A stretch of 64,000 nt of DNA from Methylobacter sp. KS41 (lineage in GTDB: Bacteria > Pseudomonadota > Gammaproteobacteria > Methylococcales > Methylomonadaceae), in assembly GCA_002862125.1 (NCBI GenBank), contig PHSP01000001.1, forward strand, positions 2,204,501 through 2,268,500. Reading direction: 5' to 3'. The notes under the pieces were generated by a model. The model had not been told where the DNA came from, made no database searches, and saw nothing but the letters and a program-made list of their open reading frames with translations. Shown piece after piece: positions 37,983-47,551 of the stretch (positions within the stretch are counted from its first letter, which is position 1; each line of letters begins with the position of its first letter). A program made the position numbers and the translations under genes.

Positions 37983-38933
37983 ATGAAACTGCTTCAAGTT
38001 GCCGTTGGCGTAATAAAAAACACCAAAGGAAAAGTATTAATTTCCCTGCGCAATAAATCATTGCATCAAGGTGGATTGTGGGAATTTCCCGGCGGCAAGA
38101 TTGAATCCGGGGAATCCCCTGAACAGGCTTTGACGAGGGAACTAAAAGAAGAACTTGATCTTACTGTAACAGCGGCAACACCGCTGATTACCGTTAAACA
38201 TCAATACCCCGGCTTATCCGTGCAGTTGAATGTATTTTTAGTGGAACATTTTTCAGGCGACGCTAAAAGCTGTGAAGGTCAGCCCTTCAAATGGGTAACC
38301 CTTGCCGAATTGGCAGACCATGACTTTCCATCCGCCAATCAGCCCATTATTGCCGCCGCTAAATTGCCATCCTTTTATGCGATTTTGGATGATGCGGATG
38401 ACTCGCTGTTATTGGTTAATTTGCAAAAAATTTTGACCCACGGCGTTAAACTTATCCAGCTAAGGTTAAAAACATTGCCGCCTGACAAGATAGAAAAGTT
38501 TATTGAACAGGCTTATCCCTTGTGTAAACAACAAGGCGCATTGTTATTAATAAATTCCGCAGCCAACAATGCAACGGAATTTTCTTTAGATGGCATTCAT
38601 TTAACAAGCCGGCATTTAATGTCTGCAACCAGTCGGCCCGCGTTCCCGAGAGGCACACCGGAACAATCCCGCTGGGTTGCCGCCTCATGCCATAATCTCC
38701 AGGAATTACAGCATGCGCAAGCCATTGGCGTGGACTTCGCCGTTTTAGCTCCGGTATTAGCAACTGAAACACACCCGGAAACCGAGCCGTTAGGATGGGA
38801 GCAATTTTCGGGACTGGTTGCCCAAGTCAATTTACCTGTTTATGCGCTGGGAGGTCTTTCTGAATCCTATTTGGATAGGGCGCGGCAAGCCGGGAGCCAG
38901 GGAATTTCCGGAATCAGGGCATTTTTGGAATAA
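37983..38933 (+). CDS. mutT: Nudix hydrolase fused to a ThiE-like domain (MutT type)
   Basis: 316 residues. Residues 1-130 are a Nudix domain with an intact Nudix box (GGKIESGESPEQALTREL, then KEEL), the MutT type that removes 8-oxo-dGTP. Residues 135-316 resemble thiamine-phosphate synthase (ThiE/TenI fold): LIQLRLKTLPPDKIEKF, DGIHLTSRHL and ALGGLSESYLDRARQAGSQG. This fusion is widespread in gammaproteobacteria; the ThiE half is thought not to make thiamine phosphate in most members. Stands alone. Confidence 0.9.
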   Translation: MKLLQVAVGVIKNTKGKVLISLRNKSLHQGGLWEFPGGKIESGESPEQALTRELKEELDLTVTAATPLITVKHQYPGLSVQLNVFLVEHFSGDAKSCEGQPFKWVTLAELADHDFPSANQPIIAAAKLPSFYAILDDADDSLLLVNLQKILTHGVKLIQLRLKTLPPDKIEKFIEQAYPLCKQQGALLLINSAANNATEFSLDGIHLTSRHLMSATSRPAFPRGTPEQSRWVAASCHNLQELQHAQAIGVDFAVLAPVLATETHPETEPLGWEQFSGLVAQVNLPVYALGGLSESYLDRARQAGSQGISGIRAFLE

Positions 38934-39213
38934 AAGTCAAGCTCACTAAAAATTAAATCCGATCAGCTGCATTCATTCCACGGTTCTTAACTCATTTTTG
39001 CTCATTTGAGTAGACCGGCTTATCCGGAACATTGAACGGGAATAGGGTTTTACTTGAACAGACCGGAATAACTCAATCTGGGTTAATGTGTTGAATTTCC
39101 TCCTCTTCGCTGTAATTGTTTCCGGGGCTTCTACTTCCTGAGCTCCCATCCGCCAATTTCATATATAATGCACAACGAATTTATACGCCATTTTATTAAT
39201 ATATTTTTATCTA

Positions 39214-39447
39214 ATGCCGAAAAAGAAAACTACGACTTTATTTGAAGATTCGCTTGCTGAACTTGAACTACTTGTGAATCAGCTGGAGCAAGGTGATATT
39301 TCGCTGGAAGAGTCACTAAAGTCTTTTGAACGGGGGGTAACTCTTACCCGGACCTGTCAAAAAGCCTTGCAGGAGGCTGAACAGAAAGTTCAGATTCTGC
39401 TAGAAAAAAACGGCACTCAAACCCTGGAGCCCTTTACCGATGAGTAA
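39214..39447 (+). CDS. xseB: Exodeoxyribonuclease VII small subunit
   Basis: 77 residues, the usual size. [20 protein letters not shown] and [20 protein letters not shown] are diagnostic. It binds XseA to form exonuclease VII, which degrades single-stranded DNA. It overlaps ispA by 8 bp, the common xseB-ispA-dxs arrangement. A TATAAT sequence at 39164-39169 may be the -10 of this operon. Confidence 0.95.
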   Translation: MPKKKTTTLFEDSLAELELLVNQLEQGDISLEESLKSFERGVTLTRTCQKALQEAEQKVQILLEKNGTQTLEPFTDE

Positions 39448-40336
39448 TGCGTTAAAAGAATACCTTAGTTTTTGTCAAAATCGCGTGGAAAGAGCGTTGG
39501 AAAATCGTCTTCCCAGTGAACTGTTGCTACCGCAAAAGCTTCATCAGGCGATGCGTTACAGCGTGCTGGATGGAGGCAAGCGCATGCGCCCGCTGCTCGC
39601 TTATTGCACGGGAAAGACGCTGGGCATTGACCCTGAAGCTCTGGATGGCCCCGCTTGCGCCGTTGAATTTATCCACGTTTATTCTTTAATACACGATGAT
39701 CTTCCCGCCATGGATGATGATGACCTCAGGCGCGGGAAACCCACCTGTCATGTTGCTTTTGATGAAGCAACCGCTATTTTAGCCGGTGATGCGTTGCAGG
39801 CTCTGGCATTTGAAGTATTGGCTCATGATCCGACCATCACGGCTACTGCCGAAGGCCGGTTAAAAATGATTAGCGCTTTAGCAAAAGCAAGCGGCTCTCA
39901 AGGCATGGTCGGCGGTCAGGCAATTGATTTGCAATCGGTAGGCACGAAATTAAATCTGCCTGAACTTGAAAACATGCATATTCATAAAACAGGCGCCTTA
40001 ATCCGCGCCAGCGTCACTTTGGCTACGCTTGCGAAAGCTGATATAGACTCGGCTGTAGCGACAAAATTGGACCACTATGCTAAATGCATAGGCTTATCCT
40101 TTCAGGTTAAAGATGACATTCTTGATGAAGAAAGCGATACCTTTACGTTAGGAAAAACACAGGGCAAAGACAGGGATAAAGATAAACCAACCTATCCTGC
40201 CTTATTAGGGATGGCCGGGGCCAAACAAAAAGCGCAGGAACTTCATGAGAAGGCGCTGGAAAGTCTAAGCATTTTTGGCAAAGAAGCTGATTTATTACGC
40301 GACTTATCGCTTTATATTATTCAACGGACCCACTGA
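39440..40336 (+). CDS. ispA: Farnesyl diphosphate synthase
   Basis: 298 residues. The first Asp-rich motif [14 protein letters not shown] and the second DDILDEESD are both intact, with KMRP-like [14 protein letters not shown] near the start. The chain-length region ([14 protein letters not shown]) fits a farnesyl producer. It condenses IPP with DMAPP and GPP to farnesyl diphosphate, the substrate of the squalene synthase encoded at 46.4 kb. It lies between xseB and dxs. Confidence 0.95.
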   Translation: MSNALKEYLSFCQNRVERALENRLPSELLLPQKLHQAMRYSVLDGGKRMRPLLAYCTGKTLGIDPEALDGPACAVEFIHVYSLIHDDLPAMDDDDLRRGKPTCHVAFDEATAILAGDALQALAFEVLAHDPTITATAEGRLKMISALAKASGSQGMVGGQAIDLQSVGTKLNLPELENMHIHKTGALIRASVTLATLAKADIDSAVATKLDHYAKCIGLSFQVKDDILDEESDTFTLGKTQGKDRDKDKPTYPALLGMAGAKQKAQELHEKALESLSIFGKEADLLRDLSLYIIQRTH

Positions 40337-40514
40337 GAAACAACTGCTTTAGGGGGATTTAATCTTGTTGATTTGCACTTTCCTAACAAATCGGTCACTA
40401 CTCAATAGTAACAGATAAAATTGCCAGAATTTCACGCCAAACGCCTTTGAAATTCTACATTAGAAAAAATGACATGCCGGAAACACTTTACCAGCTTAAG
40501 GAATCGACTTATAC

Positions 40515-42377
40515 ATGAATAAATCAGGGAGTTATCCCCTTTTGGATGCCATCGACAGCCCCGCCGATGTGCGCAAGCTCCACAAAGACCAGCTAAAGCC
40601 GCTGGCGCAAGAGTTGCGCGATTATTTAACCCATACCGTGAGCATTTCCGGGGGGCATTTTTCGGCGGGCCTGGGCACAGTCGAGCTTACCGTGGCGCTG
40701 CATTATGTGTTCGATACGCCGTCTGACCAGTTGGTCTGGGACGTCGGTCATCAGGCTTATCCGCACAAGATTCTGACGGGGCGCAAGGAAAGGATGACGA
40801 CTATTCGCACCCTGCATGGCGTCTCGGCGTTTCCGAGCCGGGCGGAAAGCGAATACGACGCCTTCGGAGTCGGCCATTCCAGCACGTCCATCAGCGCTGC
40901 CTTGGGGATGGCGATTGCCTCGGAGCTAAAGGGCGAAAACAAGCAGATGGTGGCCATTATCGGTGACGGCAGCATCACCGGCGGCATGGCTTACGAGGCG
41001 ATGAATCATGCCGGGGCCATGGACGCCAATCTGCTGGTGATCCTGAACGATAACGACATGTCGATTTCACCGCCAGTCGGGGCGATGAATAATTATCTGA
41101 CCAAAATCCTCTCCAGCAAGCTGTATTCGTCGGTGCGCGAAGAAAGCAGAAAGGCCCTGAGCAAAATGCCCAGCGTCTGGGAACTGGCGCGCAGAACTGA
41201 AGAACACATGAAAGGCATGATTGTGCCGGGTACGCTTTTTGAGGAGCTCGGTTTTAATTATATCGGCCCGATTGACGGCCATGATCTGGATATGCTGGTG
41301 CCTACGCTGGAAAATCTTAAAGCGATCTCCGGCCCGCGCTTTTTGCATATCGTCACCAAAAAAGGCAAAGGTTATCCCCCGGCCGAGAAAGACCCGCTGG
41401 CCTATCATGGCGTGCCTGCGTTTGATCCGTGCAAGGACTCTCTGCCCAAATCAGCGCCTTCGCCGCATCCCACCTACACCGAGGTATTCGGCAACTGGCT
41501 GTGTGATATGGCCGGGCAGGACGAGCGCCTGCTGGGCATTACCCCGGCCATGCGCGAAGGCTCCGGGCTGGTCAGGTTTTCGCAGTGTTATCCCAAGCGT
41601 TATTTTGATGTCGCCATTGCCGAGCAACACGCGGTAACGCTGGCGGCAGGCCAAGCCTGCCAGGGCGCAAAACCGGTGGTGGCGATTTACTCTACGTTTT
41701 TGCAACGCGCCTATGATCAATTGATTCATGATGTCGCTCTGCAAAATCTGGATGTCCTGTTTGCCCTGGACCGGGCCGGCCTGGTGGGTCCCGACGGCCC
41801 CACGCATGCCGGCAGTTTCGATTACAGTTACCTGCGCTGTATTCCCAATATGCTGATTATGGCCCCCGCCGATGAAAATGAATGCCGGCAAATGCTCTAT
41901 ACCGGCTTCCTGCATGAAGGCCCCGCCTCGGTGCGTTATCCGCGCGGCAAAGGACCCGGCGTGGCCGTCGAGCAAACCATGACAGCGTTGCCGCTGGGCA
42001 AAGCCGAGATCCGGCATCAAGGCGGCCGCCTGGCTATTTTAGCCTGGGGCAGCATGGTCGCGCCCGCCCTGGCAGCGGGCAAGCATTTAGGCGCAACTGT
42101 GGTGAACATGCGCTTTGTCAAACCGATCGATGAAACACTGATTCTGGAGCTGGCGAAAAGCCATGAAACGTTTGTCACGGTGGAAGAAAATGTCATTTCC
42201 GGCGGCGCAGGCAGCGCGGTCAATAACTTCCTGCAAGCGCAACGCATCCTCATGCCGGTGTTAAATATCGGCCTGCCCGACTGCTTTGTCGAGCAAGGAA
42301 CGCGTGAGGAATTGCTGGCTATTTGCCGGCTGGATAGCCAGGGAATTATTGACCAGATTGAGGCGTTTTGCGCTTAA
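40515..42377 (+). CDS. dxs: 1-deoxy-D-xylulose-5-phosphate synthase, copy 1
   Basis: 620 residues, full length. The thiamine-pyrophosphate motif is [20 protein letters not shown] near residue 150, and the transketolase-like second half has [19 protein letters not shown]. It joins pyruvate and glyceraldehyde-3-phosphate to make DXP, the first step of the MEP isoprenoid pathway. 178 bp after ispA. From codon 12 to the last two codons it is identical in DNA to the second dxs at 53.8 kb. The shared part is visibly richer in G+C (38 of 60 bases in 40561-40620) than its flanks. Confidence 0.96.
   Translation: MNKSGSYPLLDAIDSPADVRKLHKDQLKPLAQELRDYLTHTVSISGGHFSAGLGTVELTVALHYVFDTPSDQLVWDVGHQAYPHKILTGRKERMTTIRTLHGVSAFPSRAESEYDAFGVGHSSTSISAALGMAIASELKGENKQMVAIIGDGSITGGMAYEAMNHAGAMDANLLVILNDNDMSISPPVGAMNNYLTKILSSKLYSSVREESRKALSKMPSVWELARRTEEHMKGMIVPGTLFEELGFNYIGPIDGHDLDMLVPTLENLKAISGPRFLHIVTKKGKGYPPAEKDPLAYHGVPAFDPCKDSLPKSAPSPHPTYTEVFGNWLCDMAGQDERLLGITPAMREGSGLVRFSQCYPKRYFDVAIAEQHAVTLAAGQACQGAKPVVAIYSTFLQRAYDQLIHDVALQNLDVLFALDRAGLVGPDGPTHAGSFDYSYLRCIPNMLIMAPADENECRQMLYTGFLHEGPASVRYPRGKGPGVAVEQTMTALPLGKAEIRHQGGRLAILAWGSMVAPALAAGKHLGATVVNMRFVKPIDETLILELAKSHETFVTVEENVISGGAGSAVNNFLQAQRILMPVLNIGLPDCFVEQGTREELLAICRLDSQGIIDQIEAFCA
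40550..42372 (+). repeat. 1,823-bp direct repeat (copy 1), within dxs
   Basis: Bases 40550-42372 correspond to 53862-55684 at a constant offset of 13,312. By eye I found no mismatch, and translations in other frames on both strands coincide over the whole length, which argues for identity at the DNA level. The copies differ immediately outside these limits. Confidence 0.9.
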
Positions 42378-42483
42378 AGCAGGATAAACCAAATCATTTG
42401 TAGCGGCGCGGAATTAAATCATAAAATCGCCGCTGCAACCTATTAAAATTAAAGTTCAATTTTCGCTCTATATAAATACAACA

Positions 42484-42999
42484 ATGGACAGACTAAGAAA
42501 TAAAATCCGTGACATTCCTGACTTTCCCAAACCAGGCATTATTTTTAAGGATATTACGCCCCTGGTGAAAGATCCCGCTACCTTAAGGCTTTCGGTGCAT
42601 CAGTTGCTGTATCCTTTTTTAGGCAGGGCAATTACTGCGGTTGCAGGAATGGAGGCCCGCGGTTTTATTTTTGGGTCATTGGTGGCATGGGAGCTGGGGC
42701 TTCCCTTTGTACCACTAAGAAAGCCGGGGAAACTACCTTACGATGTGCAAAGCGTGGCTTATGATCTTGAGTATGGTTCAGCCGCACTGGAAGCACATAT
42801 TGACGCCTTCACTAAAGATGACCGCGTGTTATTGATTGACGACTTACTAGCTACAGGAGGAACAGCAAAGGCGAGCTGTGAATTGATTGAAAAACTGGGC
42901 GCCAAAGTTGAAGCTTGCGCTTTTGTGGCGGAACTGGATTTTCTGGAAGGAAGAAGAAAACTTTGCGATTACGAAGTACATACTTTATTACATTTTTAG
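42484..42999 (+). CDS. apt: Adenine phosphoribosyltransferase
   Basis: 171 residues. It starts in typical fashion (IRDIPDFPKPGIIFKDITPL), has AGMEARGFIFGSLVA, the flexible loop LRKPGKLPYD, and the PRPP-binding motif VLLIDDLLATGGTAKA. It salvages adenine to AMP using PRPP. Stands alone after dxs. Confidence 0.95.
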   Translation: MDRLRNKIRDIPDFPKPGIIFKDITPLVKDPATLRLSVHQLLYPFLGRAITAVAGMEARGFIFGSLVAWELGLPFVPLRKPGKLPYDVQSVAYDLEYGSAALEAHIDAFTKDDRVLLIDDLLATGGTAKASCELIEKLGAKVEACAFVAELDFLEGRRKLCDYEVHTLLHF

Positions 43000-43072
43000 A
43001 GACTCTATTGCTAGTGTCTCTACAGCTATTTTTTTACTTTGCTGTTTTGAGTTAGCGGTTTTTAGCAAGCCC

Positions 43073-43981
43073 TCACTCCGGCTCTGTTTTTGAGGGAGAA
43101 GGAGGTAAAAGTTCCAATTTATTTCCTGTCCGTGGATTTTTAGTTTCGCTATTTTCCTGAGAGGCGGAACCTTTTTTATTGTCTACAGCGTTGCCGCTGC
43201 TCTTGGCAGTGGGACCTGCTCCGTCTTCATCCAGCGCATCGTCGAAATCCAACGACGCCTCGGATTTACCATCTGTATCCAGGTTATGGCGCCACTGTAA
43301 AAAAGACTCGCGAGTAAATACGTAAGGATCAAGCGCGGCTTCATCAATGAATTTCAGCGCGCCTTCCGCGCTTGCGCGAGCATTCAGCAAAGATATCAGC
43401 TGTACCGGCAAACCGACGTAATTAGCCGGATTTACCGCCGAATCAAATACCGATCCGGGAATGCCACGCATAGTTGTCGGCCCGAGAAAAGGAAGCACCA
43501 GATATGAACCCCGTGGGACGCCCCAGACAGCCAGGGTCTGTTCAAAATCCTCATTATTTTGCTCTAACCCGACATCTTTACCGACATCGAGAAATCCGCC
43601 CAAGCCGAGCGTGGTATTCAGTGCAAAACGTCCGGTATCGTGCGCACTTTGTGCAAATTTAGCCTGCAGAATATCATTAATGATGACATTGATGTTTTTG
43701 AGATTACTAAAAAAATTGTAAACGCCTGTTTGCACAAACTGTGGAGTTACCCATTGATAGGCATCTGAAACTGGTTTGGCGACATAGTCATCTACGTTGT
43801 CATTAAAACTGTATACTTTTCTATTAAAACTCTCGTAAGGATCATCCTTTTTTGCAATATTTTGCTGCTCATTAACTCCAGTCGTAGCGCACCCGGCCAA
43901 AAATATAGCGGTACCAATGAACATGCCTGAGATGAATTTTTGAATTTTCGCGTTACGATTTATGCTACTAGGCTTGTTCAT
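43073..43981 (-). CDS. mlaA: MlaA (VacJ)-family outer-membrane lipoprotein
   Basis: 302 residues. Lipoprotein signal with lipobox FLAGC (Cys31). The MlaA domain has DPYESFNRKVYSFND, FFSNLKNINVIINDILQ and VWGVPRGSYLVLPFLGPTT. A low-complexity, charged tail of about 70 residues follows, longer than usual. MlaA pulls phospholipids from the outer leaflet of the outer membrane and passes them to MlaC. 19 bp after the mlaC-like gene; the pair sits beside hpnH, so a role in hopanoid traffic is possible (inference). Confidence 0.9.
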   Translation of the reverse strand: MNKPSSINRNAKIQKFISGMFIGTAIFLAGCATTGVNEQQNIAKKDDPYESFNRKVYSFNDNVDDYVAKPVSDAYQWVTPQFVQTGVYNFFSNLKNINVIINDILQAKFAQSAHDTGRFALNTTLGLGGFLDVGKDVGLEQNNEDFEQTLAVWGVPRGSYLVLPFLGPTTMRGIPGSVFDSAVNPANYVGLPVQLISLLNARASAEGALKFIDEAALDPYVFTRESFLQWRHNLDTDGKSEASLDFDDALDEDGAGPTAKSSGNAVDNKKGSASQENSETKNPRTGNKLELLPPSPSKTEPE

Positions 43982-44000
43982 CTGGTATAAAATTTGTCAA

Positions 44001-44618
44001 TTAAAGTTTTGAATAATTATCAATTTTTTCGTTTATCTTTGCTATTAAGGCATCAAAGCCTTCGCGCTGTAATATAGAGGTGTATTCTGATCTTTTCAAG
44101 GCCAAATCGCTTACACCATTTGCGATGATGTTAATAATGCGCCAGCTATTGCCTTTTTCCTTGAGCATGTAATCAAATTTAACAGGTTTATCATCCGGTA
44201 TAATCAAATGGCTATGTATCACAACGCCGCCTCTAGTGGTTTCCTCTTCAGAATCAAACACAAACGACTCTCCAGAGTAATCTTTAAAATTGTGCGCATA
44301 AGAGGCGACACTCAAGCGGATAAATATATCCACCAGCTTTTGTTGTTGCGTGTCGGATAGTTTTTCCCACTCTTTACCCACAACGATTCGGGCGATTTTT
44401 GTTAAATCGTGGCTATTAGAAACCGAATCATACAGTTTGTCATATCTTCCGGCAAATCCTAATTGCTTGCCATTCTTCATGACATCTATCAACTCGGCCT
44501 GAAATTTTTCGACCACCTGCTTTGCCGTCGCTCCACTCTCAGCCTGAACGGTAGCGTGGACCGTTGCAAACAACCAAAATATAAAAACAATGGCTAACTT
44601 CATATTCTTTAAAACCAT
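44001..44618 (-). CDS. MlaC/Ttg2D-family periplasmic lipid carrier (HpnM-like)
   Basis: 205 residues from the ATG at 44618, which has GAGGTG nine bases upstream; a longer frame to 44684 lacks one. Signal peptide (MKLAIVFIFWLFATVHATVQA). The body has the MlaC pattern ARIVVGKEWEKLSDTQQQKL and FVDIFIRLSVASYAHNF-type helices. MlaC carries phospholipids across the periplasm; the hopanoid-cluster relative is called HpnM. Here it precedes mlaA, and the permease/ATPase genes mlaFEDB are not adjacent. Confidence 0.85.
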   Translation of the reverse strand: MVLKNMKLAIVFIFWLFATVHATVQAESGATAKQVVEKFQAELIDVMKNGKQLGFAGRYDKLYDSVSNSHDLTKIARIVVGKEWEKLSDTQQQKLVDIFIRLSVASYAHNFKDYSGESFVFDSEEETTRGGVVIHSHLIIPDDKPVKFDYMLKEKGNSWRIINIIANGVSDLALKRSEYTSILQREGFDALIAKINEKIDNYSKL

Positions 44619-44850
44619 ATACAACACCTCAAAAAAACTTGGCATATTAATAAATTTGTTAACGTTGCCATTTAAACTGTTCAATCTTTCGACATAAGTA
44701 AAGTTTTAGCCCTTCATTTCCCGCAGTGTAGGGGAAATTGACAAGGCTAAATCTAAAATTGCATTTGACTAAAGAATTTCCCCTATTCGCTTGGAAAGCA
44801 ATACAAAGGTTCCCGCCGCAGCAGATTTGAAGGAACAGCACTGCTTCCTT

Positions 44851-45960
44851 TTAATCAGTTAATTCTACTATGACAGGAATACCTGAAAGGGTTGATAAAG
44901 GTTTGTCTTCCTTATATTGAGGCACGGGCTCGGGTATCATGTCGCCTTCAGTCCTAGGACCTTTGATTGATGTTAGCAATGCTTTCAACGGATGTTTTAA
45001 CATATCTTCGACCGCCGTCGCCTCATAGCCGCAATGAGCCATGCAGCTTGCGCATTTCGGATTATTTACGTTGCCGTACTTCTCCCATGGCGTGGTATCT
45101 AAAAGTTCTTGAAAACTTGCGGCATTGCCTTCATCCGCCAGTAGGTAACAGGGTTTTTGCCAGCCAAAGACATTGCGAGTCGGGTTGCCCCAAGGCGTGC
45201 ACTCGTAGTTTTGATTTCCGGCTAAATAATCGAGATAGAGCGACGAATGGTTTAATTTCCATTTGCGATTTTTACCTATTCTAAAAATGCCCCTGAACAA
45301 ATCCTTGACATCTTTACCCTTAATAAAAACATCTTGTTGCGGCGCTCGTTCATAACTGAATCCAGGGGCTATAGTTACCCCTTCCACACCCAACTCCATC
45401 GCATAGTCGAGAAAATCGGCAACTTCTTGCGCGTTTTCACCCTGAAAAAGAGTACAGTTTACAGTAACTCTAAAGCCTTTTCCCAGCGCCAATTTTATTG
45501 CTTCAACCGCCCTGTCAAAAACGCCTTCCTGGCAAACCGAGGTATCATGCCTTTCCTGCATGCCGTCCAAATGGATCGAGAAAGTCAAATATGGTGATGG
45601 CGTATAATCATCGATCCTCTTCTTCAACAACAATGCATTCGTACACAAATATACAAACTTTTTCCGCGCAATAATGCCGGCGATAATTTGCGGCATTTCT
45701 TTATGAATAAGCGGTTCGCCCCCTGGAATTGACACCATAGGCGCATTACATTCATCAACAGCCTCCATACACTCTTCATACGACAAACGTTTGTCGAGAA
45801 TATCGTCGGGATAATCGATCTTTCCACAGCCCGCACAGGCTAAATTGCAACGAAACAAAGGTTCCAGCATTAGCACTAGAGGATACTTTTTGACGCCTTT
45901 AAACTTTTGTTTAATCAAATACTTGCCAACTGTTAACTGCTGACGTAAAGGAACACCCAC
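44851..45960 (-). CDS. hpnH: Adenosyl-hopene transferase, radical SAM (HpnH)
   Basis: About 369 residues from the GTG at 45960, which has GGAGG well placed upstream and gives the usual GVPLRQQL start. The radical-SAM cluster motif is CNLACAGC (Cys38, Cys42, Cys45), followed by GKIDYP. Further Cys in CASCMAHCGYEATAVEDM near the C-terminus are typical of HpnH. It joins a 5'-deoxyadenosyl group to diploptene, the first step of the extended hopanoid side chain. Divergent from the squalene synthase operon. Confidence 0.95.
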   Translation of the reverse strand: MGVPLRQQLTVGKYLIKQKFKGVKKYPLVLMLEPLFRCNLACAGCGKIDYPDDILDKRLSYEECMEAVDECNAPMVSIPGGEPLIHKEMPQIIAGIIARKKFVYLCTNALLLKKRIDDYTPSPYLTFSIHLDGMQERHDTSVCQEGVFDRAVEAIKLALGKGFRVTVNCTLFQGENAQEVADFLDYAMELGVEGVTIAPGFSYERAPQQDVFIKGKDVKDLFRGIFRIGKNRKWKLNHSSLYLDYLAGNQNYECTPWGNPTRNVFGWQKPCYLLADEGNAASFQELLDTTPWEKYGNVNNPKCASCMAHCGYEATAVEDMLKHPLKALLTSIKGPRTEGDMIPEPVPQYKEDKPLSTLSGIPVIVELTD

Positions 45961-46440
45961 GTGCAAACCCTCCAAAAATGTTAGAACTGTTAATGGTCAG
46001 TCACATTGACCATCCTGAAAACTACATATCAATGTAAAAAAATAAGCATGTAGTAAAAAGACAACAACAAGACTCTACCCGGTTGCTTATAGCGTCTCCC
46101 AGGATTTTTAAGCCGTAGAATACAGCTATTGAAATATGCCTCCTATATAATACAATCGCTTATCTATTCCGGATTAGAATACTATCTTTTAGCTAACGAC
46201 TCCAGTTTTTACGATAAATTATATATATTGCAGGAATTCAAAGAGCAATTTTTTTATAATTTGCATAAATACAACAAAATCGTTAAATTGTTGTTTTTAT
46301 TCTTATAAAACTGCTTTACAGCCTTGCTAAACCTGGATGTTTACAATAAAACAACATTGCTTTGCAAAATACCAACAAACAGGCTATTATTGCCGCCAAC
46401 AAATCTACTAAACCCGCTTGGGCCGACATCTAAATTTATT
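45961..46440. other. Divergent promoter region between hpnH and squalene synthase
   Basis: About 480 bp, AT-rich. A perfect TATAAT at 46146-46151 (plus) has no good -35. The squalene synthase frame is open upstream to 46324, but that part (rich in Asn, Pro and Leu) does not look like the enzyme. Confidence 0.4.
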
Positions 46441-47541
46441 ATGAGCGAAACCCGAATATCTCTGGATAACCCGAAATCACTGAGCCTATTATCGGATGAT
46501 GACTTTCAGACACTCTTGCTTGAAGGTGTATCCAGAACATTTGCTCTAACCATTCCCCAACTGCCGGGAAAGCTCTATGGCGCAGTAGCCAACGCTTATT
46601 TATTATGCCGCATAGTCGATACTATTGAAGATGAAGTTTCATTATCACCGGCGCAAAAGAAATATTTTTGCTCAGAGTTCATCGATGTTGTGCAAAGTGG
46701 CGTCAATGCTGAACCCTTTGCAGTCGAACTTGCACCATTACTTTCTGAACAAACAATTCCCGCTGAACACACATTAATCCATGTATTGCCCCGAGTTATA
46801 CAAATTACTCATACCTTTGATGACGATCAAATTCAGGCTTTGGCTTGCTGCGTAGAAACCATGGCCGCCGGCATGCCGGTATTTCAGGCCCAGAATCTGC
46901 ATGACGGCCTGCTGACGCTTGCCGACTTGGACAGGTATTGTTATTACGTCGCCGGCTGCGTGGGTGAAATGCTAGCCAAACTTTTTTGCCATTACTCTCC
47001 TGAAATTGCGCAACATAGAGAAGAGTTGCTAACACTATCAGTCTCTTTTGGGCAAGGTTTGCAAATGACCAACATACTCAAAGATATTTGGGATGATGCT
47101 CAACGCGGCGTTTGCTGGTTGCCTCAAGATATTTTTACCGAAACCGGTTATGATCTTAAAAACTTGAGTTCCGAAACAGATGATGAAAGCTTCAGAGCCG
47201 GCTTGGAGCACTTGATCAGTATTGCCCATGGTCATTTGCACAATGCCTTGATATACACGCAAAAAATACCGTCTCATGAAACAGGCATCCGTAATTTTTG
47301 TTTATGGGCGTTAGGCATGGCTGTTTTGACCCTAAAAAAAGTCAAACAAAATCTGGATTTCAAGCATTCCGATCAGGTTAAAATCAGCCGTAAAAATGTT
47401 AAAGCCACAATCCTTGCGACCAAGTTAGCAGGCCGCAGCAACGCATTGCTCAGTTTACTTTTTAATTTTGTCAGCCGGGAACTGAAAACACCTGACTGGA
47501 CTTATCCAATACATTCCTCAAAAGCCAACCCAGACCTTTAA
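46441..47541 (+). CDS. Squalene synthase (farnesyl-diphosphate farnesyltransferase)
   Basis: 366 residues from the ATG at 46441. The two Asp-rich motifs are CRIVDTIEDE (60-65) and NILKDIWDDAQRGVCWLP (about 210-225); SRTFALTIPQLP and YYVAGCVGEML are typical of the one-step squalene synthase. It condenses two farnesyl diphosphates head to head and reduces the product with NADPH. This single enzyme replaces the HpnC-HpnD-HpnE trio used by many hopanoid bacteria, as known for Methylococcus. Followed by shc after 10 bp. Confidence 0.9.
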   Translation: MSETRISLDNPKSLSLLSDDDFQTLLLEGVSRTFALTIPQLPGKLYGAVANAYLLCRIVDTIEDEVSLSPAQKKYFCSEFIDVVQSGVNAEPFAVELAPLLSEQTIPAEHTLIHVLPRVIQITHTFDDDQIQALACCVETMAAGMPVFQAQNLHDGLLTLADLDRYCYYVAGCVGEMLAKLFCHYSPEIAQHREELLTLSVSFGQGLQMTNILKDIWDDAQRGVCWLPQDIFTETGYDLKNLSSETDDESFRAGLEHLISIAHGHLHNALIYTQKIPSHETGIRNFCLWALGMAVLTLKKVKQNLDFKHSDQVKISRKNVKATILATKLAGRSNALLSLLFNFVSRELKTPDWTYPIHSSKANPDL

Positions 47542-47551
47542 GGACGTACTT

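Noticed and set aside
41451-42020. 189-codon minus-strand frame inside dxs, repeated at 54763-55332
   Set aside because: Antisense shadow of dxs; it exists only because the GC-rich sense gene leaves few stops, and it recurs because the DNA is duplicated.
46324-46440. N-terminal extension of squalene synthase
   Set aside because: Starts at TTG, is Asn/Pro/Leu-rich and unlike the family; the ATG at 46441 fits the usual protein start.
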